This document shows positions 32,001 through 39,888 of a stretch of DNA of 39,888 nt, piece by piece. This DNA comes from an uncultured Collinsella sp. (GTDB lineage Bacteria; Actinomycetota; Coriobacteriia; Coriobacteriales; Coriobacteriaceae), in contig USBA01000001.1 in the NCBI GenBank assembly GCA_900552735.1, positions 1-39,888 of the forward strand, given 5' to 3'. Every line of letters starts with the position of its first letter. Position 1 is the first letter of the stretch. The translations under genes and the position numbers were made by a program. Below the pieces are notes generated by a model, which made no database searches, was not told the DNA's origin, and saw only the letters and a program-made list of their open reading frames with translations.

Positions 32001-35000
32001 GGCGCCATCGGCTATGTGGGCAATTATGTCTCGACATTCAACGTTACGGGCCTTGAGGTCAGCGGAAAAATCGAGACCGGCAATTGCACCAGCGGCAAGA
32101 TTGCCCAGGTCGGCGGTCTTATCGGCTGCATCGCACAGAGCACCTATGGGGCTGATGGGGCAATAGCCAACTCGGCCAAAAAGGACGTTAACATTACGGG
32201 CCTTTCGTTCAACTCGTTCAAGATGGGAGTCGGAAAGAACGGCGATAAGCTCAATGGCGTGGGCGGTCTCTTGGGTTATAGCTGGGGCAACGCGGTCGTA
32301 ACTATCGGAGATGACAACATTAACAAGAGTGAAAACTCCTATGCTTTGAAAACGACCAACGCTTCTATAATCGCGACTGTGGATGATTCCAAGGAGCTTG
32401 GCGGCCTTGTATACGCAGCCAGCGGTCACTGGATTATCAACAACTACGCCATCGATCTCTCGGGCACAAAGATTAATGCAGGCGCCGCTCAGACGCTCGG
32501 CGTTCTAGTTTGCCGCGGCTGCAAGGTGGATGATAAGACGACATATGGCGTCGAGAGCTACCTAGGCCTGTACTTGGAGGACAGGGCTTATTGGGATACC
32601 GCCTATAGGGTGCCCACCGGCGAGGGGGCCATCGTTGCGTCGGGCGTAACGTCCTTCGATGAATGGGTTGGCAGCGGTGTAAAACCAAACAACGGCAGCA
32701 AGCTCATGGACGCCGACTGGAACACGGTCGTTTCGCTACACACACAGAAAAACAAGCTGGACATGGACGGCGATTCCACAAAAGACAACAGCTACCATAA
32801 TCGCTCGTCTTTCGGTCGAAGCCAGAATACGAACGGCAATACCCGCTACTTCTACAACCTCGACATAGCCTCTAAGAATTGTGGAGGCGGCTTTAGTGGC
32901 AGTCAAATCGATACAGCGGACAAGCTGCTCTTATGGTCTGCTTTCTGCTATGCTCCCGCCGGTATTCGTTCGACAATCGTTCCCGATGGTACGACAGGGC
33001 TCGATGATTCCATAACCATAACGGGCACAATCGATTTGGCCGGCTACAGCTACTATCCCACTCAACCGATCGGAGAGGTGACGGTTAATAATGCGGCCAT
33101 CACCTTCTACTACTCCAAGATCAAGGCCGAGCAGAATGGCAACAAGCTAAACTCCGATGCCACCCAGCACGAGAACATGCACTGCGGTCTTTTTCAAACG
33201 GTGGCAGACGGCGATCTCACAGTAAGCAACGTCACTTTGGGTGGTACCGTTGGGCCCGTTATCAATGACGGAAAGAGCTCTACTGACGCTATTGGCGCGG
33301 GCGGAAGCTCATCGGGCGCGCTCGTGTGCCGCTACGTGTATGGGTCCAGCGACGGCAATGGCACCAAGATTAGAAAGATCTCAATTGATGATCTTACACT
33401 CAACAATCTGATTGTCGACGGCGCCAACAGCGCCACGGACGCTAACGCCTATATGCCTCTGCTCATCAACGAGATGCAGAAGTACGTGAGCCTGAACGCG
33501 AAGAATATCAAGACTACTGGGTACACGAGTGGCACCAAGGCGGCTACGTCGCTGTTCGGAAAGCTTGGTGTAGGCAGTGAGGCCGATCAGGTGACGGCGA
33601 AGTTTGAGCAAATCAGCTTGCCCAGCCAAGAGAACAATACGATCTTCACCCATGCGAGCCTGCTGGAGAGTTTTGGCTACGGAAGCACGAGCACGGGCTC
33701 TGCGGACTACACCTTTACTAAGGCCGATGGCGATGCGGGCAAGGTGACCTACGGATCCGAGATTGATGGGAGTACGGAGTACCCGGGCAAGCAGCTTTGG
33801 TATTACGACGAAGCGACGTATGGTGCCGTGAGCGGCTATGTGACGGTTGATGGTAAGAAGGACGGTGACGTCAGGCCTTGGTTCGGTGACTACCTTCCTT
33901 ATGTTTACAAGGGAAAAGCCGCCGAGGATGGCGTCCAGTATCACGAAATTAAAGTCAACCAGCGCATTCCAAAGCTGGTAATGGGATGTGGTACCTACGG
34001 CGATCCTTATTCCGTCACAAACGCGGCGGAGATGAATGCCATTGCCAACTACATTAATAACATGACGGCGCTTGACGGCTGGGAGGTCACCATTGTCGCC
34101 GACCAGGGTAGGCTCTGCACTCGCCGCAGCAGCGATCACTCGACCGACAATGAGGTTACGTACGTCTACAAGCAGGCGAACGGTACCGATAATAAATGGG
34201 AGAAGAAGACCGGAGACGCGTCGACCAATTCCCCGCAGACGCTGAGCGACGAAACCATGCACCGCTATATGCAGAGCGCGTATTACAGCATCGAGCCTAC
34301 TGAGGGCAATACGATTACTCTCGACGGCGCATCGTTTGGCGGTTTTGGAAATAGGGCCAACCCGTTTAGGGGCGTCATCGTTGGCAACTTTGGCAGTGAT
34401 AATAAAAACGCAACCATCAAGATAGAGAATAACGAGGGTTCGCTTCGCGGCCTTATTCCCTATAGTTACGGCAGCGTGGTGCGCGATCTGAATATTCGCT
34501 ATGTGAACGCGTCGGCGACTATTACTTATTCTGCCAAGGATGCCGACGGCGTTCCGACGGCGTTTTTCGGTGGCGTTGTCGGCTGCATCCTTGGTGGCGA
34601 TAACATTATCGATGGCGTGGTCGTTAATGGGACGACGGCCGAAAACCCTACAACGGGATTTACCGTCACGGGCGGTGGCGACAAGCCGCATCTTGTTCCC
34701 ATTGGTGGCTACGTCGGTGCCATTGCGGGTGGCGGCGTGATTTTCCGCAATATGGACAAAAGCGGAAAATCTTCCTGGCGTGCTGGAACTGGTGACAAAT
34801 CTCGTGGTCTGGGAAAGGGCAACTTTGATCTCTACAACAATCCCTACGTCGGTCGCGTGATTGATGGCTATGCCTTTAGCGAGGGCTGTAAGGTTGAAAA
34901 CGGTAACGCTAACTACCAGATTAACGAGCTCACAAAAAAAGGAACCCCCTGTGTCACCACCACGGGCACCGACAACAAGTACCTCGGCACTAACGCCGAG

Positions 35001-38000
35001 GCTCCTGTGACCATGGTGAAAAACGCCCAGGGCCTTTTGGTGCTCTCGGCCATCATCAGCTCGGGTGCGGGTGCTGGCGCGGCACATACCAACTACTCCA
35101 ATAATGGCGTGTTCCGCGGTTCCAAGGCTTACTGGGGCAGCGATTCGCAAGACCCGGCGATATGCGGCTACCTGTTTGGCAACAAGGAATATGGCAAGGT
35201 ACGGAATGCTAACTACGCAAATGTGGGCAAGCCTGAGAGTGCTGCCGGCGATTTCGAAATCGCCAAAAACGACGACCAGAAGGCCCCCGGCAAGCAGGGG
35301 TGGCACGGCCCGCGCGACCATGATGACGATGTAAATTCGCCCTACCTGGTGGCGTCCTACGCTGCCGACTACCAAACGGGCTATGTGTGCGCGTCGAAAT
35401 CGATCGGCATGAGCTTGGAGTTCAAGCAGGGCGACACCTACGATATGACCGACTACGGCACGGGGTACGTGGGCCTAAACGGCCGCTACTATTCCAATGC
35501 CTGCAATTCGAACCAGCCGGGCACCGACCGCGACCGTATTACGCCGCACGTAGCCACAATCGACGGTAACGGCGCCACCATCACGGTGGGTACCGAAGGC
35601 ACCGCCTACGGCGTCGTCGAATACGCCGACGACGACTATAAGGTCTCGGGCGTGGGTGGTCTATTCAGCACCGTGATGTTCACCTCCACCAATGTGGGGC
35701 AGAGCGTCACCGCGAACGACGGCGCGCAGGTCAAAGACCTCACCTTTAGCAACTGCAACGTAGCGCTCACCTATATCGACACCAACGGCGAAGCCAAACC
35801 AGGAGAGGCGCCGAACGACCTTACCGGTGCCGGCCTTTTGGCGGGTGCAACGGCCAACTACGACGACGGCACGTGCGGCATCTACCGCAACGTGCAGATG
35901 AAGAACTGCACCGTGTCGGGCGCAAAGAGCGTAGGAGGGCTTCTTGGCAGCTCGGGCCGCGCCAGACGAACTACGAGCGAAGACAGAACCTATATGGTCG
36001 AGTTCGGGGACGGGTGGGGCCCCGCGTATCTCTATGACTGCTCATACACTGGCCTTAACGTCACGGGCGAGAAGAATGTCGGTGGCTATGTGGGTACGGT
36101 CGCCTCGGCGTGCGGTGTGTGGACAACCGCAGGCACAGGGGTGAGCGAAAGGACCGTTGGCAAAAACTCGACCATAACTGCCACAGGGACAGTGCCCTAC
36201 GTGGGCGGCGTGCTCGGCTATGTCGAAAGAAGCGATATCTCGGTCAACACCAACATCGGCACCACCACAGCGGCCCAGTCGTCGTGCACGGCAGTCATCT
36301 CTGGGGTAAACGTGCTAGCCACCGGGTCGAACTCCGATGACCATATGGGCGCCGGCGGCGTGGTCGGACGCGCCCGTGGCGGCGTTATTTCTATGAGCAA
36401 CGTGCGCATTGATGGCGGAAACGGCACCGAGAACGCCGTCATCGGCGATAAGGCCGGAACGAACAATAGCATCTACAATGCGGGCGGCCTGATTGGTGAG
36501 GTTACGAGTAGCGGTAGCCCCAACAAGTACTGGTTCGACGACTGCAGTGTCAAGAATGTCAGCATCGCCGGCACCGGCAAATGCTCGGGCGGGCTTATCG
36601 GCTACTTCTTCAGCAATGTGAATATAGCCTGCAACAACATCGCGATCGAGAACGCTACGATTAAGGGTAACTGGAGCGGCGGCCTGCTGGGCGCGAATAA
36701 CGCGAGTAACAGCGGATCCGTCGTCATCGACGTTACCAACACAAAGGTATCCAACACCACGTTTAGCGAAAGGTCCAGCGGCGGCATTATGGGCGACGGG
36801 CGCGGCCAGTTCCATCTGTTAAACGTGCTCATGGACAGCAATAGCTACAATGCGGGCAAAACCCAGGGCGTACTCTTGGGCGAGGTTGACACGGGGGATG
36901 GTAAGTACAGCCTTTCCGCAGCGGGCGTGGAAGTAAAGCCCGGTAGTGGCAAGACCACGAGCGACCTGCCGCCGATGGTTTACACGACCAATACGAATAC
37001 GGCTGCTGTTAACGAGAAAACTTATATTGCCTTCGGCGACTACAACGGCACGGCTGCCGCGCCCAACGAGAACAAAACGCTTTACGGCGCAGGCGATACT
37101 GCTACCACGGCAACGAGTCCGTACGTGACCACGAGGCCCGTGAGCACGCTGGCGGTGCGTGCCTCCGACGGCGACACCACCGACCGCTACCTGTTTGGCG
37201 ACGGCGCCGCCATTGACACCGCGACGACCATCCAAAGCCAAGCGGGTGCCCGCGTTCCCGGCCGCTACACCTACACCAACATCGCCGGCATCAATGATGC
37301 CGGCGCATACCAAAACACGAGCACCTATAGCGCGGACAGCTCGCGTAGCACCTATAACGCTAACAACATTACTTCGGACAAGAAGGCCAAAACTGACTTC
37401 CCCGTGCTCGTGATTCCGGGCAACGATACCACGACGGTGGAGAGCTACCTGAACATCGTGACCAATGGCGGCTTCTCCGATGCCCGCCGCCTCAACGGCA
37501 GCACCGCGCATGTGACCGCCACCGCCGAGGTCTTCTCGCTCGCCGATAACGGCACCTTCGTCAAGGACGTAGCCGCCTCGCAAGCGCCCACGCTCAAGGT
37601 GCTCAACAATGGCACGAGCTCTATGGCATTCCGCGCGAGCACCGACTGGGACAATGAGCAGGGGCGCTTCACGCTGCTTACGGTCACCTTTAGCGAGGCC
37701 GGCCAGAGCTACCGTGTACAGGTACCCATCATCGTCAAGCGCATGCTCGAGATCGACTTTACCGCCACCTACTCCGAAGGTGCGAACTTCAAGGCTGCCG
37801 ACTATGCGACAAAATACGACAAGCACGTACTTGTGAGCAGCGGCGACACCATGACCGGCTACCTTACCTGGACCTATGGCAGCGCTCGGGGCAAGCCGGT
37901 CGATTACGGCTGGAACACGCTGCTCGAAGCCGGCGGCTCTATGGGTCCGCTCAACAAGAGCATTACCTTCGGTGCCACGCTGCCCGAGGGTACACAGCTC

Positions 38001-39770
38001 ACACTCGTGGACACGGCCAACAACAGCCGCGAATATCACTACACGGTGGGCACGGGCGGCGCGACGTCAGTCAGGCTCACCGAGTTTGTGGACGCTGGCA
38101 ACAAGGCTTACTACACCGAACCGTGGCTGAGCGAAATCGTGGGCGTGAAGGCCGATGAGGCCAAGGAGGACAAGGACGGCGCTTGGGTCAAGCTCGCCGA
38201 TGACGAGGTCAAGGACAAGAGCCAGGCCGAACTCGCGAAGATGGCTGGCGCCAAGGTCGATGGCGCGTACTACCGCGCGCGCACTTCTTCCGACGCGACG
38301 GGCACGTTCTATACCCTCTCCGTTGATAAGGAAGAGCCCAAGAGCGAAAACTTCTACTTGGTGGTGCGCACGCCGGCGGGGTCCGTGGGCGTCAACGGCT
38401 ACACCGCCACCACGGTGGACACGAGCCTCAACGAGCACATCAACTACCTGCTGCGAGGCAAGAAAGCAGCCGACGGCAAGGCTGCCGAGGATGGGCACCA
38501 GAATACGCCCTCGACCTATAGCGTGGCATCAAACTACACGCACAGCCTCGTTGACAACAAGCGTAACCTCGTCGACAACAGGGACAGCATCAGCCGGATG
38601 GAGCTCAAGGAAGCCACCTATTCGCTTTCCATGAACGTGAGCGACACCGTGACGTTTGACTCGAGCCAGCAATACACGAGCTCTGACGCGCTGTATTATC
38701 AGCTCGATTCGTCGCTTGTCACCTATCACGATGGCGTCATCGCGGGCTCGGTAGGATACCCCACGGGCACGCAGGGCACGTATGAGTTCTACGTTAAGGT
38801 GGGTGATAACTACTACACCTGGGGCGGGTCGGGTTGGAGTCTGGCCGGCACGAAGGAGACCCCAGTGGTGTCGGGCCTTAGTTGGACTGCGAACGGTGGC
38901 GACATGTCACTGGTGCTTGCCGATGCTGAGGGTAATCCCATCGACATGTCGGGCCTGCGCGAGATCGCCAAGAACCATGTCAACGCCTTCACCGTTACCA
39001 TGAGGGCCGCGCTCACCATGACGGAGCCTGCCTGCCAGGCGGGTATCGTGGCCTCGCAGAACAGCGGCACCGACCGCTACACCAAACCCAACTACCGCGC
39101 GTACCTTTCCACGCATGCCGACACGCTCAGCACCAGTAGCAACTCGGCATACAACGATGGCGGCGCCGGCTACTACCGTATGGATGTGGGCTCATCGACC
39201 ATCGCGCTCGAGGCGTCTAAGAAATCCCAGTTGGGCATCAACATCGATGACCTCAAGTCCGCTGACGGCGAGATCGCTCTGGTGGGTACCTACGACCTGA
39301 GCAAGCTCACGGGCGCCGAGGCTAAGATCGACGCCGCAAGCACGGTGACCTACACGCTGAGCCTGGAGCAGCGGCAAGATAATGGCGGCTATGCTCCGGT
39401 CGGCGATATCTCGAACTACATTACGGTGCTCGGCAGCGATTACCTAGGCACGGGTGCGGCATCCGCCGACGGCAACAGCTATGTGTTCACCGACACCAAG
39501 ACCAACGGCGCGTTCCTCACGCGCGACGGCAACAGCCTTGCCTTTAAGCATGCCTTCCGCGTTAAAGTGAATACGAATGTTGAGGGTGAGAACCAAACTT
39601 ACGCAAACTACCGCTTGGTGCTTACGGCCAATATTATGACCGGCAACGTTGTCGACGACACACCGGTCAACGTTAGCAACCTTGATGGCTATTCGCACTC
39701 CGACTACGTGACGTACACGCTAGCGCGCATCAACACCGAGGGCATTCGGCACGAGACGAAAACCAACTAG
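29043..39770 (+). CDS. Giant secreted GLUG-repeat, beta-helix surface protein (3,575 residues)
   Basis: The start ATG 29043 has AGGTAGGA 5 bp upstream and opens a Sec signal peptide cleaved near residue 30 (..STEVFAQ). Residues ~60-145 are an Ala/Asp/Thr/Glu-rich unstructured stretch. The body has about twenty GLUG-like turns of the form (V/A)GG(L/V)(I/V/L)G, in three blocks: ~380-660 (AGGLIGEAGEG, GGLVGKLWG, AGGLVGYLGEG), ~915-1125 (GGIAGSVSAA, VGGLIGCIAQ, VGGLLGYSWG) and ~1840-2600 (FGGVVGCILGG, VGGLLGSSGR, SGGLIGYFFSN, SGGLLGANNA). Such repeats usually wind into a parallel beta-helix in adhesins. From ~2700 the sequence becomes Ser/Thr/Tyr-rich beta domains with no GLUG. The C-terminus (LARINTEGIRHETKTN) has no LPXTG/LAXTG motif, membrane helix or other clear anchor. 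It is probably a secreted adhesin or matrix protein held by the three upstream membrane proteins. Confidence 0.85.
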   Translation: MRTAKRITTACLTAIMIFQALAPSTEVFAQELDAVMEASVSAARAAGNTARSVQDAVATSLQDADQAASDDAATTPGADAGATEGGDGSTNAGESQDSTTDGTTNGDTPTEGDASQDDAAADEGAADEDQADDADTDAAAQASTDPAIKTAGELDGALVDGKVTVNDAGEVTAITFGSNADLIAISNTDPAIYQNASISKTGLSGVDFDVCGAQAVGDLGNLAFQGFGSDAHPFKGTLDLGGRSLTANKTLFNNIELNDNNGTVKLTWKGTDAQPIVAAKVTGAGKTLSAAITVDKPESGDTSVVKLTSPLVGEVTGELTLDATYSTSANSPLAIGMQSSTGNLGLLANTLTAGASLTIAGLNGLPKSFNGTPTIDATGAGANAGGLIGEAGEGAAVTLASNVDVSALSVAGNNAAGGLIGKATRLTLAVDTDNSGKDASGKDISIKPAHSVGSSSAGTYAGGLIGDASFASDFTIENGTFDFGEGVALSVANTTAAPSVGGLFGVLDISNGDVTVNGGLYKSTLQNGADNSNNNGVRGNYGGLVGKLWGQKYGDALHAFTVKGGAEVSFGVGSNGKLAYAGGLVGYLGEGGGSDNVSAVVISGAAVTCATSGYASNNGKYGGAVGVVDTKNVLEVRGLTVKTASGATIGGTNGGFAGVVGSSWLGIVKFSGITDLSDAAFVENDHTAQLIYENFNSLFFAAGSGSDRGATVGGTAEWQYKRPSKPVKIDDIYSYGQVIRLGDSFITLNPTTHELTLPAPLELTNGVYALASLEDFAKLAITWQTNGYYSMVEGVTENNLNGLKSSTITVNGTIDLKGTGLTGFTQDRANDSQVFSGTLNGGGTIKLAVGEPYGMRGNAPLGVDDISAGNGKIYRHGRLGLFAAINGAAANSETVSNVTIAGSMRFDNGSAIEAGSLAGAIAGGLTLSGATCETNIACDDTFTNDVNIGGIAGSVSAASTVTFRDSSKAQASITATKTLNGNSRIGGAIGYVGNYVSTFNVTGLEVSGKIETGNCTSGKIAQVGGLIGCIAQSTYGADGAIANSAKKDVNITGLSFNSFKMGVGKNGDKLNGVGGLLGYSWGNAVVTIGDDNINKSENSYALKTTNASIIATVDDSKELGGLVYAASGHWIINNYAIDLSGTKINAGAAQTLGVLVCRGCKVDDKTTYGVESYLGLYLEDRAYWDTAYRVPTGEGAIVASGVTSFDEWVGSGVKPNNGSKLMDADWNTVVSLHTQKNKLDMDGDSTKDNSYHNRSSFGRSQNTNGNTRYFYNLDIASKNCGGGFSGSQIDTADKLLLWSAFCYAPAGIRSTIVPDGTTGLDDSITITGTIDLAGYSYYPTQPIGEVTVNNAAITFYYSKIKAEQNGNKLNSDATQHENMHCGLFQTVADGDLTVSNVTLGGTVGPVINDGKSSTDAIGAGGSSSGALVCRYVYGSSDGNGTKIRKISIDDLTLNNLIVDGANSATDANAYMPLLINEMQKYVSLNAKNIKTTGYTSGTKAATSLFGKLGVGSEADQVTAKFEQISLPSQENNTIFTHASLLESFGYGSTSTGSADYTFTKADGDAGKVTYGSEIDGSTEYPGKQLWYYDEATYGAVSGYVTVDGKKDGDVRPWFGDYLPYVYKGKAAEDGVQYHEIKVNQRIPKLVMGCGTYGDPYSVTNAAEMNAIANYINNMTALDGWEVTIVADQGRLCTRRSSDHSTDNEVTYVYKQANGTDNKWEKKTGDASTNSPQTLSDETMHRYMQSAYYSIEPTEGNTITLDGASFGGFGNRANPFRGVIVGNFGSDNKNATIKIENNEGSLRGLIPYSYGSVVRDLNIRYVNASATITYSAKDADGVPTAFFGGVVGCILGGDNIIDGVVVNGTTAENPTTGFTVTGGGDKPHLVPIGGYVGAIAGGGVIFRNMDKSGKSSWRAGTGDKSRGLGKGNFDLYNNPYVGRVIDGYAFSEGCKVENGNANYQINELTKKGTPCVTTTGTDNKYLGTNAEAPVTMVKNAQGLLVLSAIISSGAGAGAAHTNYSNNGVFRGSKAYWGSDSQDPAICGYLFGNKEYGKVRNANYANVGKPESAAGDFEIAKNDDQKAPGKQGWHGPRDHDDDVNSPYLVASYAADYQTGYVCASKSIGMSLEFKQGDTYDMTDYGTGYVGLNGRYYSNACNSNQPGTDRDRITPHVATIDGNGATITVGTEGTAYGVVEYADDDYKVSGVGGLFSTVMFTSTNVGQSVTANDGAQVKDLTFSNCNVALTYIDTNGEAKPGEAPNDLTGAGLLAGATANYDDGTCGIYRNVQMKNCTVSGAKSVGGLLGSSGRARRTTSEDRTYMVEFGDGWGPAYLYDCSYTGLNVTGEKNVGGYVGTVASACGVWTTAGTGVSERTVGKNSTITATGTVPYVGGVLGYVERSDISVNTNIGTTTAAQSSCTAVISGVNVLATGSNSDDHMGAGGVVGRARGGVISMSNVRIDGGNGTENAVIGDKAGTNNSIYNAGGLIGEVTSSGSPNKYWFDDCSVKNVSIAGTGKCSGGLIGYFFSNVNIACNNIAIENATIKGNWSGGLLGANNASNSGSVVIDVTNTKVSNTTFSERSSGGIMGDGRGQFHLLNVLMDSNSYNAGKTQGVLLGEVDTGDGKYSLSAAGVEVKPGSGKTTSDLPPMVYTTNTNTAAVNEKTYIAFGDYNGTAAAPNENKTLYGAGDTATTATSPYVTTRPVSTLAVRASDGDTTDRYLFGDGAAIDTATTIQSQAGARVPGRYTYTNIAGINDAGAYQNTSTYSADSSRSTYNANNITSDKKAKTDFPVLVIPGNDTTTVESYLNIVTNGGFSDARRLNGSTAHVTATAEVFSLADNGTFVKDVAASQAPTLKVLNNGTSSMAFRASTDWDNEQGRFTLLTVTFSEAGQSYRVQVPIIVKRMLEIDFTATYSEGANFKAADYATKYDKHVLVSSGDTMTGYLTWTYGSARGKPVDYGWNTLLEAGGSMGPLNKSITFGATLPEGTQLTLVDTANNSREYHYTVGTGGATSVRLTEFVDAGNKAYYTEPWLSEIVGVKADEAKEDKDGAWVKLADDEVKDKSQAELAKMAGAKVDGAYYRARTSSDATGTFYTLSVDKEEPKSENFYLVVRTPAGSVGVNGYTATTVDTSLNEHINYLLRGKKAADGKAAEDGHQNTPSTYSVASNYTHSLVDNKRNLVDNRDSISRMELKEATYSLSMNVSDTVTFDSSQQYTSSDALYYQLDSSLVTYHDGVIAGSVGYPTGTQGTYEFYVKVGDNYYTWGGSGWSLAGTKETPVVSGLSWTANGGDMSLVLADAEGNPIDMSGLREIAKNHVNAFTVTMRAALTMTEPACQAGIVASQNSGTDRYTKPNYRAYLSTHADTLSTSSNSAYNDGGAGYYRMDVGSSTIALEASKKSQLGINIDDLKSADGEIALVGTYDLSKLTGAEAKIDAASTVTYTLSLEQRQDNGGYAPVGDISNYITVLGSDYLGTGAASADGNSYVFTDTKTNGAFLTRDGNSLAFKHAFRVKVNTNVEGENQTYANYRLVLTANIMTGNVVDDTPVNVSNLDGYSHSDYVTYTLARINTEGIRHETKTN

Positions 39771-39779
39771 CTACGCGAG

Positions 39780-39813
39780 GGGCGGCAACCACCCGGTTGC
39801 CGCCCTTTTTCTT
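39780..39813 (+). terminator. Terminator of the surface operon
   Basis: A perfect 10-bp stem GGGCGGCAAC/GTTGCCGCCC with a 6-nt loop is followed by TTTTTCTT, 9 bp past the giant gene's stop codon. Confidence 0.9.
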
Positions 39814-39833
39814 ACGGGCTTTAGCCTGTGCGG

Positions 39834-39877
39834 GGCGCGCAGCGCGCCGCATCAGAAACCACCCGCTATGCGGGTGG
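39834..39877. repeat. Paired GC palindromes at the window end
   Basis: GGCGCGC-a-GCGCGCC (39834-39848) and CCACCCGC-tat-GCGGGTGG (39859-39877) stand side by side, a layout typical of REP-type elements. The element may continue outside the window. It has no T-run, so a terminator role is unlikely. Confidence 0.55.
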
Positions 39878-39888
39878 GGCCAAACGGC

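Noticed and set aside
33381..35375. 664-codon minus-strand frame inside the giant GLUG gene
   Set aside because: Antisense to a continuous repeat-bearing protein; no supporting start or domain.

Overview
The window looks like a high-GC chromosome segment from a gut member of the Coriobacteriia (Actinomycetota), most likely Collinsella or a close relative. The reasons are the strong G/C third-position bias, giant surface proteins with LAXTG-type sorting tails, a glmU-prs-pth gene order, an ECF vitamin/cofactor transporter with two fused ATPases, and abundant structured intergenic repeats. The genus call is inference; no database search was possible.

Layout. (1) 1-7304: the 3' end of one sortase-anchored surface protein and a complete 2,200-residue one (leucine-rich repeats, Ig-like domains, LAXTG tail). 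The last ~90 bp of both genes and the repeats that follow them are near copies. (2) 7711-13755, minus strand: a two-gene flavoprotein operon resembling the electron-bifurcating NfnAB, then pth, prs and glmU. (3) 13948-17202, plus strand: a dedicated ECF transporter (EcfT, fused EcfA-EcfA, S component). (4) 17203-17736: two compact elements with the same core but different inverted arms, and terminators. (5) 17737-22847: exonuclease III (minus), a sirtuin, a FolP-FolK fusion and a BirA-like protein (plus), and type III pantothenate kinase (minus). (6) 22984-23160: an initiator tRNA with promoter and terminator. (7) 23208-25758: a five-unit hairpin array and an Old-Yellow-Enzyme/2,4-dienoyl-CoA-reductase-like flavoprotein. 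(8) 26113-39770: a four-gene cell-surface locus with three single-pass membrane proteins bearing extracytoplasmic beta-rich domains, followed by a 3,575-residue secreted protein with about twenty GLUG-like repeats.

Housekeeping genes (cofactor synthesis, PRPP, UDP-GlcNAc, peptidyl-tRNA recycling, DNA repair) alternate with surface-interaction genes. The most unusual content is in two places. One is the intergenic DNA: ten 57-bp stem-loop units in three arrays, with 16-nt arms in alternating orientation about every 40 bp, plus other inverted-repeat elements. The other is the 26-40 kb surface locus, which I cannot assign to a described system.
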